DNA of 32,910 bases, taken from the NCBI GenBank assembly GCA_947498765.1, contig CANMLG010000048.1:1-32910 (forward strand), read 5' to 3'. Positions 6,679 to 16,335 of this stretch are shown here, one piece after another. Every line of letters begins with the position of its first letter. Within the stretch, counting starts at the first letter, position 1. Source of the stretch: an uncultured Aquimarina sp. (GTDB lineage Bacteria > Bacteroidota > Bacteroidia > Flavobacteriales > Flavobacteriaceae). The translations under genes were made by a program, and so were the position numbers. The notes under the pieces were generated by a model. That model saw only the letters and a program-made list of their open reading frames with translations, had not been told where the DNA came from and searched no databases.

Positions 6679-9150
6679 TTAATTTTTTTCTATATATTTT
6701 AAAATAAGCTGTCTATCTGCTGATTTTAATGCCTTTTTAAAATAAGTATCTATTAGTTGTTGCATTAAATAACTATCAACAGCCTCCATACTCTTGGTAT
6801 TATCAAAAATACGATAGGCTTTATACTTTTCGTTTTCTATAAATTGAGTAATCTCGGTGTCCTCTGTATTTAAGACTTGTAAGCTACTCTGCTTTTCTAT
6901 AATGGGTTGCATCCATCGGTGCGCAAATAATACTTCGCCTCTTGCTTTTGCTTTCTTTTTTAAACGTTCGAACTCATTTTTTAAACCTTGATTATTGGTT
7001 GGTTTACTACCCTTATCTGTATCATACAAGGCATGAGACTTTACATTTAACTGGGCATCAATATATTGTTTTTCAAATTTTTCATCCAACACCGTCATTT
7101 GACCATTTAAGCTTTTAAAACTTTGTAAAATCAAGTCATTAAATTTTGCTTTAAAATCAGTATAACTATGTAGCGCTACTAAAAATTCATTGGCTTTTAA
7201 TTTAAAAACGGCATCTGATTTTTCTTTAGCTAAAGGCGAGATCAAGGCATTCAATTCTTTTCGTTTACTTACAGGAACTTCCCTAAAAATTTTATTGCCT
7301 TGGTAGTTTCTCAATTGATTTACAATTTCCTCTTTTTTACCTTCAAATACTTTTTCCTTATAGGTTATTTTTAAACGCTCGCCTGGTCCGTTAAAATTTA
7401 AATTCAATTTAGGTGGGCTTACTTTAAAATTGTCAAAAGTATAATTATAGGACAAGGTTCCTGTAAAATCTACCGAATTGGATTGTGCTGCTCTACTCCT
7501 TATTTGATTTAATAAATTTAAACTAAATCGGTGCTTCTTTTTAAATACGTAACCCGAATTTAACCTAATGTTCATTACCTCGCTCTCCTTTTCACTCCCT
7601 ATTCGATTTTGATTGTAGCTCAATGTAGCCGATGTACGTAGTTGTTTATTAAAAAAGGCCTTACTTGCATTTACGGATGGACCAAGGGTAATTATAGCTG
7701 CTTCGGTTCCAATTTGGTTGATACTGGCATTGGCTGTTGCCGAAATAGTAAAACTGCGGGTTGGAAAGCCTAAATTGTAACCTGTTCCAAAATTATAGAA
7801 ACTCGATTTTCCACTAGTTAGTACTTTATTATTTTGTTCACTTTGCGAAGTTTGAAACGATACATCCACCGTTACTGCCGAAGTCTTGGTTTTGTTGCTC
7901 TGAATTTGATAAGCAATACCCAAATTGGCATTTTGGTTAATTTGCTGTAAATCCAAGGTATCAATATTATCTACCGGAGTAACCTCATTTATGGCATCAA
8001 ATTGATTTTTTATGTTGGTAAACGACCTAAAGTTAGAATAGCCTCCCGTAAAATTTAATTTTTCATTTGGCGTATAACCTAAATTAAATGAACTAACTAT
8101 ACGTTGTAATTGTGATTGCTTTTTATTTTCTAAATCGTCACGTTGTAATCCTCCATTAAAACCTATGTTAATTTTTCCTTTAAGGATACTTTGCGAAGCA
8201 TTTACCGTAATGTTTTCTAAATCATTATTGAAAAAATAAGCGCCTAAAGTTCTATAATCTGGGTCAATTCTTTCGTAACCTACTCCTACAGTACCATTAG
8301 CAACTGGGTATGAAACATTGGCATTTATGGCGTTAAACTGTTGTGTCGTGGCATTGCTTTGTACTAAAAAAGAAAGTGGGGTATTGTTTTTTCCTGCACT
8401 TTGATTGGAGATATCTTCAGTAATTACCGAATTGGCAATTTCTACATGCAATTGTAATTTATCTGCTAATTTAAAATTCCCCTCGGCACTCACCACTACA
8501 TTGTCCTTTGGAGTTACTCCTATATCTAAAGGAATGGATTCATTTAAAGAAGTTTCGTCATCTTTTGCTTTAAACAGAATAAGACCTACATCAAATTTTT
8601 CAAATTTGTAATTGGCATTAAAACCATAACCCAAACGCTTGTATGCGGGTAATGATTGGGGGTCATTCGCATTGAATTCGACTTCTTTTTGTAAGCGTCC
8701 ATACATAGCACTAATAGTAAATGGTTTACTGGTAGGAGCCAAATCAATACCAAAACCCGAAAATTGATGCCCGTTTAATGTATAGGGCGAAAATGTCATA
8801 TTTACTTGTCCAATATGAGTGGTAATCCATTTGTAGGAAGGGTGTAAACTCAACGTATTAAACGTAAAAGGACGATTGGTTTCAAACTCCTGATTCGAAT
8901 ATGTAAATGTTAATGGTATATTATACACTCCTTTGATATTTACATTGATATTTCCATTTAAAAAATAAGTAAAAGGTTCACGTGCCGAAGCCCCTTCGTA
9001 AAAAATAGAATTTGCCGAAACGCCTCCGTTCACTTTTACCAATTTGGCCTTCCCAAAATTGGTAAAGTCTTGCGCTACTGTGGTAGTATATATTCCTATC
9101 ACAGCCCAAATAAAAAATAGTTTATTCAATCTTTCTTCCTTCAATCCCAC
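6679..9150 (-). CDS. Outer-membrane beta-barrel with helical C-terminal extension
   Basis: An 823-aa protein with an N-terminal signal peptide (cleavage near 'T-V-A-Q', residue 27). Residues about 30-590 are a long run of alternating amphipathic strands rich in Gly, Asn, Tyr and Phe ('F-N-L-G-Y-T-P-N-E-K-L-N-F-T-G-G-Y' style), as in large outer-membrane barrels. From about 600 the composition changes to charged helices with many Lys and Glu, continuing to the end, so the barrel is not C-terminal. It starts 2 bases after the SprB-like gene and ends 8 bases before the toxin gene. SprB-type adhesin genes are usually followed by a short PorP/SprF-like barrel gene; this protein holds that slot but is more than twice the usual length and I do not recognise the family. 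A role as the outer-membrane anchor or conduit for the toxin is inference. Confidence 0.7.
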   Translation of the reverse strand: MGLKEERLNKLFFIWAVIGIYTTTVAQDFTNFGKAKLVKVNGGVSANSIFYEGASAREPFTYFLNGNINVNIKGVYNIPLTFTYSNQEFETNRPFTFNTLSLHPSYKWITTHIGQVNMTFSPYTLNGHQFSGFGIDLAPTSKPFTISAMYGRLQKEVEFNANDPQSLPAYKRLGYGFNANYKFEKFDVGLILFKAKDDETSLNESIPLDIGVTPKDNVVVSAEGNFKLADKLQLHVEIANSVITEDISNQSAGKNNTPLSFLVQSNATTQQFNAINANVSYPVANGTVGVGYERIDPDYRTLGAYFFNNDLENITVNASQSILKGKINIGFNGGLQRDDLENKKQSQLQRIVSSFNLGYTPNEKLNFTGGYSNFRSFTNIKNQFDAINEVTPVDNIDTLDLQQINQNANLGIAYQIQSNKTKTSAVTVDVSFQTSQSEQNNKVLTSGKSSFYNFGTGYNLGFPTRSFTISATANASINQIGTEAAIITLGPSVNASKAFFNKQLRTSATLSYNQNRIGSEKESEVMNIRLNSGYVFKKKHRFSLNLLNQIRSRAAQSNSVDFTGTLSYNYTFDNFKVSPPKLNLNFNGPGERLKITYKEKVFEGKKEEIVNQLRNYQGNKIFREVPVSKRKELNALISPLAKEKSDAVFKLKANEFLVALHSYTDFKAKFNDLILQSFKSLNGQMTVLDEKFEKQYIDAQLNVKSHALYDTDKGSKPTNNQGLKNEFERLKKKAKARGEVLFAHRWMQPIIEKQSSLQVLNTEDTEITQFIENEKYKAYRIFDNTKSMEAVDSYLMQQLIDTYFKKALKSADRQLILKYIEKN

Positions 9151-9152
9151 AC

Positions 9153-12100
9153 CTATTCTACTACCAGTTTTAACACCTGATTTCCTAACTCACTTTCTAC
9201 TACTACCAAGTATATCCCCGAAGCAGTTGTTTGTAATTCAAATGATTCCTCGTGTCTGTCCTTTTTTTCCAATACGCGATTGGCTATGATACTATGGCTT
9301 GTCAGCTCATATACGCTTATGCTCGCTGTGGCTGGTTCAGACATTTTTATATCCAGTGTAAAAATCCCATCTAATGTTGGGTTTGGATATAGGTTGTAAT
9401 TCACAAACTTGGATACCACCACATCACCACCCGCTGTTATAGGTTGATCCGCTACCGATGTGTCGCGTTCCAATACTACTACTTGTTTAGTGATCGAAGC
9501 TTTACACAGGCCTCGTGCTACATCAAAAGTAATATCATAAGTACCGGGGTTATCAAATGTTAATTCTATAAAATCATTATCTATTAAATTAACTAATGCA
9601 TCCTGTGGAAAATCCCAATCCGTTATATCTGGTTTGGGATTGGCTATATTAACGATAATAAAAGGTTCTCCTACAAATACCTGACTCGAAGCAATAAAGC
9701 CTGCCGAGATTTCATCATTGGTCAACTCTATAAATATTTCATCTCGTGCTTCGCAGTTATCCGCATTGGTCACCATCACTTCATATAAACCAGTAGCAGT
9801 AATCTCCACTTGCGCTTGTTCGCTTAAAAAACCATTACTACTCGACCACCTGTAACTTACTCCATTTGGTATACTGGCATCTAACTCCGCTGTTTGATCT
9901 TTACACAAGGTTATATCTTCGCCTAAATCTATTGTAAACGCCTCGGGATTTACAATTTCGTAGGTATGCACCACCTCACAACCTACGGCATCGGTTACTT
10001 TAAGCTCATATACTCCAGCACATAAACTTTGAATTGTTGCCGTTGTGGCTCCTGTATTCCATTGATAGCTGTAAGGTATTATACCCCCTGTAGTAGTTAC
10101 TTCGATACTTCCTGTACAGGCATCAAAACATATCGGATCGGTAAGCTGTTCGGTAATTACTAGGGCTGCTGGTGGTGTTAATGTAATACTCCTTTCTGCT
10201 TTACAACCCAAGGCATCAGTTACTGTTACACTATAAACCCCTGGAAGTAACTCTTGTACATTCGCTGTACTTGCTCCTGTACTCCATTGATATGTATAAG
10301 GTGGTGTTCCTCCTGCTACCCTGCTGTTTACTTTCCAATCTGTTCCTGTTCCACAGGAAATAAAAGATTCCTCTAAACTCGTAATTTCTAAAACGGATGG
10401 TTCGGTAACTACTAATACATCACTTTGTTGTGGTGTCCCTTGTGCATCGGTCACTATTACGTAATAACTCCCTGCTCCTACAGCTTCTAATCGTTTGGGA
10501 GTACTTGATACTATCGTATTGTTACTCGCATCATACCACTCATAAATATAAGGCTGATCGATAGCATTAAATGGAATCCCGCCACTTACCCTTGCTTGTA
10601 GACTTCCTGTTTCTGACCCCTGACAACTCACTGCTTTTTCAATAGATAAATCTATAGCTATTGGGGCTATTACAATATTATCTACATCGTCTATTACTAG
10701 TTCACAATTGTTGGCATCGGTGACTGTTAATCCATAACCAAAAGCATTCGTATTATTCAAAACCGCTTGTCCATTACTGCTTGGTGTTGTCCGTATGCTG
10801 CCATCAACTAAGGATTCCCATGCATAACTGTAAGGTGGGGTTCCGCCTGCTATAGTTACACTTATTTCCCCATCATTTACGCCTGGTGCTGAGGGGAATG
10901 TTCTTACTGTGCTTCCTACTGTGCGTAAGACTAAGGGTTCATTTACTGTGATAGCTGTTTCAATACTACAGCCTCGAGCATCTATAATGCGTACTGTATA
11001 CATCCCTGATTTTAATGCGGTAATACTCGGTGTAATAGCATTCGTATTCCACAGATAACTATAAGGTGGGGTACCGCCTGTTATGCTTATACTAGCTTCT
11101 CCGTCTACTCCATTAAAACAACTTACTGGGGTACTGCTTTCATTGGTGATTTCCAATACTAATGGTTCTGTAATAATCCTACTTGTACTGGCTGTATTGC
11201 CATTAGCATCGGTAACCTCTAAACGGTATTCTCCTTGTGCTTGGGGTGGCGCTGTGTCACTTGTACTTATTGATTGTCCATTGGCTATATCCTTCCACTC
11301 ATAACTATATGGAGGAACTCCTCCTGTAACACTACTTGTTAAAGGCGCTATAGTCATTTCTCCAAAACAAGGTATCCCTTGCGTTGCTGTTAACTCGGGA
11401 ATATTTACTCCTAATTGATTCGGTTCACTTACTGCAATTTCTATACTAGTAACACTACAGCCATTGGCATCACTTACTACTACTTGGTACTTACCACTGT
11501 TTAGATTTTCTATCTGGTTACTATCAATTGATGTAAAACTTGCTTGATCTGAACTCCACACATAACTATAAGGCGCTGTGCCGCCTGAAACTGTTATGGC
11601 AATACTCCCGTTTTGGGTGTTAAAGCCTGTTAGGTTACTCACTACTGGAGCGCCTATAAGCAAGCGTTCTTCGACCCCTTTGATTTCATATTCACTCTCC
11701 ATTAAGGGACTACACAAGCTTTGATCTACTACTGCTAATCGGTATATTCCTGGGGATAGGTTTTCAATACGCGCCGTATTGCCACTAAAGCGTGCATCTC
11801 CTCGCTTACGCCACTCATAAGTATATGCTAAATAGTTCCCCAAAGCGTCTTGGACTCCGCCCGTTACACTTACTTCCAAAAATCCATCATTAGCTTGGTA
11901 ACATTGCTCATCTTGACTACCTATTAAACTTACTATAATTTCATCGGGTTGAGTTGTGGTAATACTATCTTGATTCGTATTCCCGTTTTTATCGGTAACT
12001 ACTAATCTATAACTTCCCGATGCTTGATTGATTAGCTGCCCTTCTTTTTCGCCGATCAATTCCGTTTCTGTAGTTCCTACTATTTTATACCACTGGTAAT

Positions 12101-15100
12101 CATATAATGGCGCTGTACTCGACTGTGGTACTCCGCCACTTACTGTAGCAATAATATCTGAAGTCGTTGCCCCAAAACAAGCATTGGCTTGCTGTTCGCT
12201 TAATGTTACTTGCAGCGCATCGGGAGCTAAAAGTACTTGGGTAAATTCTCGTGTACAGTCTTTTGCATCCTTAATTTCTAATTCATAAGTCCCCTCACTT
12301 AAATCGCTTATGCTAGCTGTGGTTTGTATAAAACTTGCATCCCCTACCTTACTCCATTGATAACTAAGAGGTTCTGTTCCCCCTGTAGCTGTGATACTAA
12401 TACGTCCATTAGACAATCCTGAACCTGTTATTTCACTAACTGAGGCCGTAAAAACAATCTCTGGACTCTCTAAATCAATCACCTCGGTTAAATCTACTGC
12501 ACAATCATTAGCGTCCTTGGCCGTTAGCTTATAAATCCCTGCACTTAAATCGGCTATATTTTGTGTAGCACTGCTATAACTTGCATCTGCTACTTTGGTC
12601 CACTCATAGCTGTATGGTGGGGTTCCCCCGCTTATAGTTATATCTACAAAACCATCTTTGGCTTCAAAACACTGTTCATTACCAGTTTCTTTTAGACCTA
12701 CCTCAAATTTTGTGGGACTGATTAGTGTAAATGTATCTGATGCCATCGTACCTTCACTATCGGTAACTACTACTTTATATTCGCCTGCTGGCTGTCTATT
12801 TAATGTAGCTAATCCTTGCCCTTCTTGTACTAATTGCTCTACACCTGCTTCTATTTTAAACCAGGTCAAGTTAAAATCTGTAATCGCGGATACTATGGGA
12901 TAACCACCACTTACTGTAGCTTCTAATGCTCCAGTAGCTTCTCCAAAACACTTGATCGCTAACAATTCTTTTAAATCCACCTCTAAGGCTTCGGGCTCAA
13001 ACACCTCAAAACTTGCTGGTTCGCTACACCCATTGACATCACTTACACTAACTGTATACTTGCCTGCTGTGATATTTTCTATGCGTGCCGTGTTGGCACT
13101 AAATAGTAAATCATCTTCCTTAGTCCAATTATAACTTAATGTGCCACTTCCGCCACTGGCCGACACTTCCAAAACACCTGTAGCGGCACCTCGCACCCGA
13201 ATTTCTTGATTAATTACTGGGGTGATTTGTATGGCTGCGGGTTCGTTGATGCTAAAATTGGCTGCTGTGGGTAAGCTACAATTGTTGGCATCTTGTATGT
13301 ACAGCTCATAGGTGTCTGCTTTTAGGGCTTCTAATGTGTTATCACTTAAACTGCTTAATGGACTATAAATCACATTATCTAACGAATAACGATATGGCGG
13401 CGTTCCGCCTGATACATTTAGTTGTACACTTCCAGTGGCTTCACCAAAACAGGCCGCTGCTTTGGGACTAGTGGTAACACTCAACGCTGTTGGAGCATTG
13501 AGTACTTTTACTGACACTGGTCTGGTCGATGTATGCTGATCATAAACCACTACGCTATAACTCCCTGCTACTGCATTTTCTAATACCGCATCGGTATCTA
13601 TTAACAAATTGCTTCCCAAACGCCATTCGTATCGGTAAGGTCCTATACCCCCCGTAGCAGTAACATTTAATTTTCCTCTTTCGTTAAAACATCGTATTGT
13701 CCCCTCTTCATTGATCTCGCTAATTTTTAATTCTGTGGGCTCCGTGATGCTTATTGGACTGGCTAGTGATTTTTCACAACCTTCGCTATCGCTCACTGTT
13801 AAATTATACACTCCTGCTTCTAGCTCACTTAATGTTAGCTCTATATCGCCAGCCACTAATTGTGTTGTTAATGCTCCTGAAGTTGGCACATAGGTTGCAC
13901 CATCTTTTTCCCATTCATAACTATACCCGCCATGACCACCAAATACGCTTACTTTAAAACTCCCTTCGGCTTCGCCGAAAACTACATTGTTTGCTTGAGA
14001 TTCATAAACTACTTCCAAGGCTTCTCGGGGGACTACCACTCGAACACTACCGGATGTTTTTGTACATCCATTGGTATCGCGCACATACACAACTCCTGTA
14101 AAATTACTACGTATTGCAATAACGCCTGTGGCCGCTAATGGGGTGTAATTCCCTGTGGTTCCCAAACGATAACTATAAGGCGCACTCCCACCTGTTACGT
14201 TTACTGTTATACTTGCTGCATCGCCAAAACATACGGCATTATTGGGGGTAACATTACGGATAGTTACTGCTGTAATTCCTGATCCAATCTCAAAACTACC
14301 ACTTGCAAATGCTCCTGGGGTGTTTAGCAATGCTTGACTATTGGCTACCCTGAATGTATAGCTCCCTTTGGATAAACCAGAAAATGTATTGGCACTACCT
14401 TGCTGTACCTCATCGCCCGCTGTATCAAATACTTGATAACGGTAAAAAGTACTGGTACCTCCTTGTACGTTTACAATACTGGCACTTGCCGTAGTTTCTT
14501 CAAAACAATCAATATCCTGATCTATACTTACTCGATCGTAGATAATTGCTGCTGGATTAATGATCTCTACATTGTCTGCCGTTAGATTACTCACTGTACA
14601 AGTGTCATCACTAACACTTACGCTATAGATACCTGCTGTTAAATCCGTAAAAGTATAGGCCCGATTCGTACTGGTTCTGGTGATGGTGCTTCCCGAAGTA
14701 ATTTCTTCTAAACTATACGTGAAATTTGGACTTGGATTTCCATTATTAATGTTTATGGTAATTTCTGCATCACCAGCATTGCGGTAACTTTGGTTTTTGG
14801 TCTCTAATACGCTTACTATACTCAACGGATTGCTTGGCGCTTGAATGATCACACTCCCATCATTTGTAGTCGCTGAGCTTCCGTTACAATTTGAAATGTC
14901 TGTTTTTGTTAAACGTACAGCGATAGGATAAGCGGTAGCTCTGGGAGCTACGTTAGTAAATGTATGGGTATTGGATGTTATAGGACTGGCTGGTGTCCAT
15001 GTGCTCCCGCCATCCCTACTAAACTCATATATCCCATCCGATAACGGAAAACCGGCATCTTTACCTCCGCTAGCGCTTATTGTTATACTGCCTGTGCCCC

Positions 15101-16334
15101 CTGTACATACGGCATTGGTTTTATTGGTAGTGAAGGTAATTTCACTTGGCGCTTTTACCTCGAATTTCTGAGTAACTTCTACAGATTTTACTTCTCCGTA
15201 ATCTAAATTATCGGGCTCCGATGCGCGCAGTGTTTGATACACTAAAAAATATGTGCCCGATTCTACCCCTGTTATTGTGACTTTATTGCCTGGTTCAAAA
15301 CTATCAAACCTTCCCGAACTTGGAATAGTAATTGAACTTTCTAAATCCGTGGGTACCTCATCGCTCGGGTCTACAAACCTGCGTAAATTATACAATAACT
15401 TAAACCCAGAAGCTAAATCTTTATCAAAGCTTAATTCTATTTTTCCATCACTGGTTGCGATGCACGAAGTGTTTGTTCTGCTTGGTTGAGTCGTTAGTTG
15501 TGGGGAACTTCGTATGAAATTTAGTGATAAACTATTTGTAGTATAAACTCGTTCTGATTCATCCCACAATTTATTTCTTAAAGGAGGATAAGTTTCTGGA
15601 CCAGAACCATTCCTACTTCCGCATACAATTCCTCTAATTGAAATTTCTTTATCTGCCAAATCATTTTCATTATATCCTAGACCTGTTAAAGATGTTCTAT
15701 TAGGAAATCTATCATCTAATCCAAAATCTATGATTTTTACATCCTCAACATTTCCATTAATTGGATTCACCACACTAAGTTCGACTCCTTCTAGTTTATT
15801 TCCTGTTATAGTTCCTGTTATATCATATATGCTTTCCTCAATACTTATTAATCTTTGAAATCCTATAGACCTATTATCTTTTATTTCTTCTTTTAAGTAA
15901 ACGAATTTTACAGTAGCAAAAAAAATCCCAATTCGTGAATTAGGCTCTCCTGTTCGATTCGGAGAAATACTCCCATTAAAAAAAGTACACTCTTTTGAAA
16001 AACTAGATACAACAGTACCTACTTTTAAATCAAAATTAAAAAAAGAAGTTGCTCCACCTCTTACTGTTTGTCCTCCTGAACCTCTTATAAAATCACTTCC
16101 TACTCTAATTGTACTAGGATCACGACTAATAGTACCAATTGTTCTTCTTATTATTCCCTCTTCAGTTTTCATCAATTCAATTTCATTAAAATTTGAAACA
16201 AACGATGGACGAATACTCAAACTAGAGATATCTCTAGCATAAAAAGCATAACTCAATTCATACCTATAATCCTGTCCAAAAACAAACGAAACAAACAACA
16301 AAAAAAAGCTTAATAAAATGTATTTCTTCTTCAT
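9153..16334 (-). CDS. SprB-repeat surface adhesin with T9SS type A sorting domain
   Basis: A 2393-aa protein. Residues 1-21 are a signal peptide ending 'V-F-G-Q'. An AT-rich N-terminal region of about 270 residues is of unknown family. Then come roughly 20 SprB-type modules (about 400-2140) with the core 'C-F-G-x-x-T-G-x-I ... G-G-T-P-P-Y-S-Y-x-W'. Two Ig/PKD-like domains follow (about 2145-2300), and the last 80 or so residues are a T9SS type A sorting domain with 'L-Y-P-N-P' near 2313 and a terminal 'L-K-L-V-V-E'. The sorting domain sends it through the type IX system to the cell surface. SprB itself is the mobile gliding adhesin; this relative need not move, and here it sits inside a toxin operon. 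It starts 1 base after the preceding gene ends. The modules have a higher-order triplet pattern, given separately. Confidence 0.92.
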   Translation of the reverse strand: MKKKYILLSFFLLFVSFVFGQDYRYELSYAFYARDISSLSIRPSFVSNFNEIELMKTEEGIIRRTIGTISRDPSTIRVGSDFIRGSGGQTVRGGATSFFNFDLKVGTVVSSFSKECTFFNGSISPNRTGEPNSRIGIFFATVKFVYLKEEIKDNRSIGFQRLISIEESIYDITGTITGNKLEGVELSVVNPINGNVEDVKIIDFGLDDRFPNRTSLTGLGYNENDLADKEISIRGIVCGSRNGSGPETYPPLRNKLWDESERVYTTNSLSLNFIRSSPQLTTQPSRTNTSCIATSDGKIELSFDKDLASGFKLLYNLRRFVDPSDEVPTDLESSITIPSSGRFDSFEPGNKVTITGVESGTYFLVYQTLRASEPDNLDYGEVKSVEVTQKFEVKAPSEITFTTNKTNAVCTGGTGSITISASGGKDAGFPLSDGIYEFSRDGGSTWTPASPITSNTHTFTNVAPRATAYPIAVRLTKTDISNCNGSSATTNDGSVIIQAPSNPLSIVSVLETKNQSYRNAGDAEITININNGNPSPNFTYSLEEITSGSTITRTSTNRAYTFTDLTAGIYSVSVSDDTCTVSNLTADNVEIINPAAIIYDRVSIDQDIDCFEETTASASIVNVQGGTSTFYRYQVFDTAGDEVQQGSANTFSGLSKGSYTFRVANSQALLNTPGAFASGSFEIGSGITAVTIRNVTPNNAVCFGDAASITVNVTGGSAPYSYRLGTTGNYTPLAATGVIAIRSNFTGVVYVRDTNGCTKTSGSVRVVVPREALEVVYESQANNVVFGEAEGSFKVSVFGGHGGYSYEWEKDGATYVPTSGALTTQLVAGDIELTLSELEAGVYNLTVSDSEGCEKSLASPISITEPTELKISEINEEGTIRCFNERGKLNVTATGGIGPYRYEWRLGSNLLIDTDAVLENAVAGSYSVVVYDQHTSTRPVSVKVLNAPTALSVTTSPKAAACFGEATGSVQLNVSGGTPPYRYSLDNVIYSPLSSLSDNTLEALKADTYELYIQDANNCSLPTAANFSINEPAAIQITPVINQEIRVRGAATGVLEVSASGGSGTLSYNWTKEDDLLFSANTARIENITAGKYTVSVSDVNGCSEPASFEVFEPEALEVDLKELLAIKCFGEATGALEATVSGGYPIVSAITDFNLTWFKIEAGVEQLVQEGQGLATLNRQPAGEYKVVVTDSEGTMASDTFTLISPTKFEVGLKETGNEQCFEAKDGFVDITISGGTPPYSYEWTKVADASYSSATQNIADLSAGIYKLTAKDANDCAVDLTEVIDLESPEIVFTASVSEITGSGLSNGRISITATGGTEPLSYQWSKVGDASFIQTTASISDLSEGTYELEIKDAKDCTREFTQVLLAPDALQVTLSEQQANACFGATTSDIIATVSGGVPQSSTAPLYDYQWYKIVGTTETELIGEKEGQLINQASGSYRLVVTDKNGNTNQDSITTTQPDEIIVSLIGSQDEQCYQANDGFLEVSVTGGVQDALGNYLAYTYEWRKRGDARFSGNTARIENLSPGIYRLAVVDQSLCSPLMESEYEIKGVEERLLIGAPVVSNLTGFNTQNGSIAITVSGGTAPYSYVWSSDQASFTSIDSNQIENLNSGKYQVVVSDANGCSVTSIEIAVSEPNQLGVNIPELTATQGIPCFGEMTIAPLTSSVTGGVPPYSYEWKDIANGQSISTSDTAPPQAQGEYRLEVTDANGNTASTSRIITEPLVLEITNESSTPVSCFNGVDGEASISITGGTPPYSYLWNTNAITPSITALKSGMYTVRIIDARGCSIETAITVNEPLVLRTVGSTVRTFPSAPGVNDGEISVTIAGGTPPYSYAWESLVDGSIRTTPSSNGQAVLNNTNAFGYGLTVTDANNCELVIDDVDNIVIAPIAIDLSIEKAVSCQGSETGSLQARVSGGIPFNAIDQPYIYEWYDASNNTIVSSTPKRLEAVGAGSYYVIVTDAQGTPQQSDVLVVTEPSVLEITSLEESFISCGTGTDWKVNSRVAGGTPPYTYQWSTGASTANVQELLPGVYSVTVTDALGCKAERSITLTPPAALVITEQLTDPICFDACTGSIEVTTTGGIIPYSYQWNTGATTATIQSLCAGVYELKVTDAVGCEVVHTYEIVNPEAFTIDLGEDITLCKDQTAELDASIPNGVSYRWSSSNGFLSEQAQVEITATGLYEVMVTNADNCEARDEIFIELTNDEISAGFIASSQVFVGEPFIIVNIANPKPDITDWDFPQDALVNLIDNDFIELTFDNPGTYDITFDVARGLCKASITKQVVVLERDTSVADQPITAGGDVVVSKFVNYNLYPNPTLDGIFTLDIKMSEPATASISVYELTSHSIIANRVLEKKDRHEESFELQTTASGIYLVVVESELGNQVLKLVVE
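9915..15137 (-). repeat. Coding array of SprB modules in higher-order triplets
   Basis: About 20 modules of about 86 residues each. The first cysteine of every third module falls at residues 410, 702, 962, 1222, 1478, 1739 and 1994, giving spacings of 292, 260, 260, 256, 261 and 255. In each of six triplets, module 1 has an N-terminal and a C-terminal Cys, module 2 only the C-terminal one (N-G-C type), and module 3 only the N-terminal one. In DNA terms the period is about 774 bp, but the copies have diverged widely, so this is a protein-level repeat and not a recent DNA tandem. Confidence 0.85.
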
Positions 16335-16335
16335 A

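Noticed and set aside
6679..9150. The 823-aa protein as an ordinary PorP/SprF homologue
   Set aside because: It is more than twice the usual length and ends in a helical domain and not in a barrel strand.
11083..14585. Several plus-strand ORFs opposite the SprB-like gene
   Set aside because: They mirror the repeat modules of the minus-strand gene and have low-complexity translations without family resemblance.
9915..15137. Regular repeats considered as a CRISPR array
   Set aside because: The periodicity is at the protein level inside one open reading frame; the DNA copies are diverged and there are no spacers.
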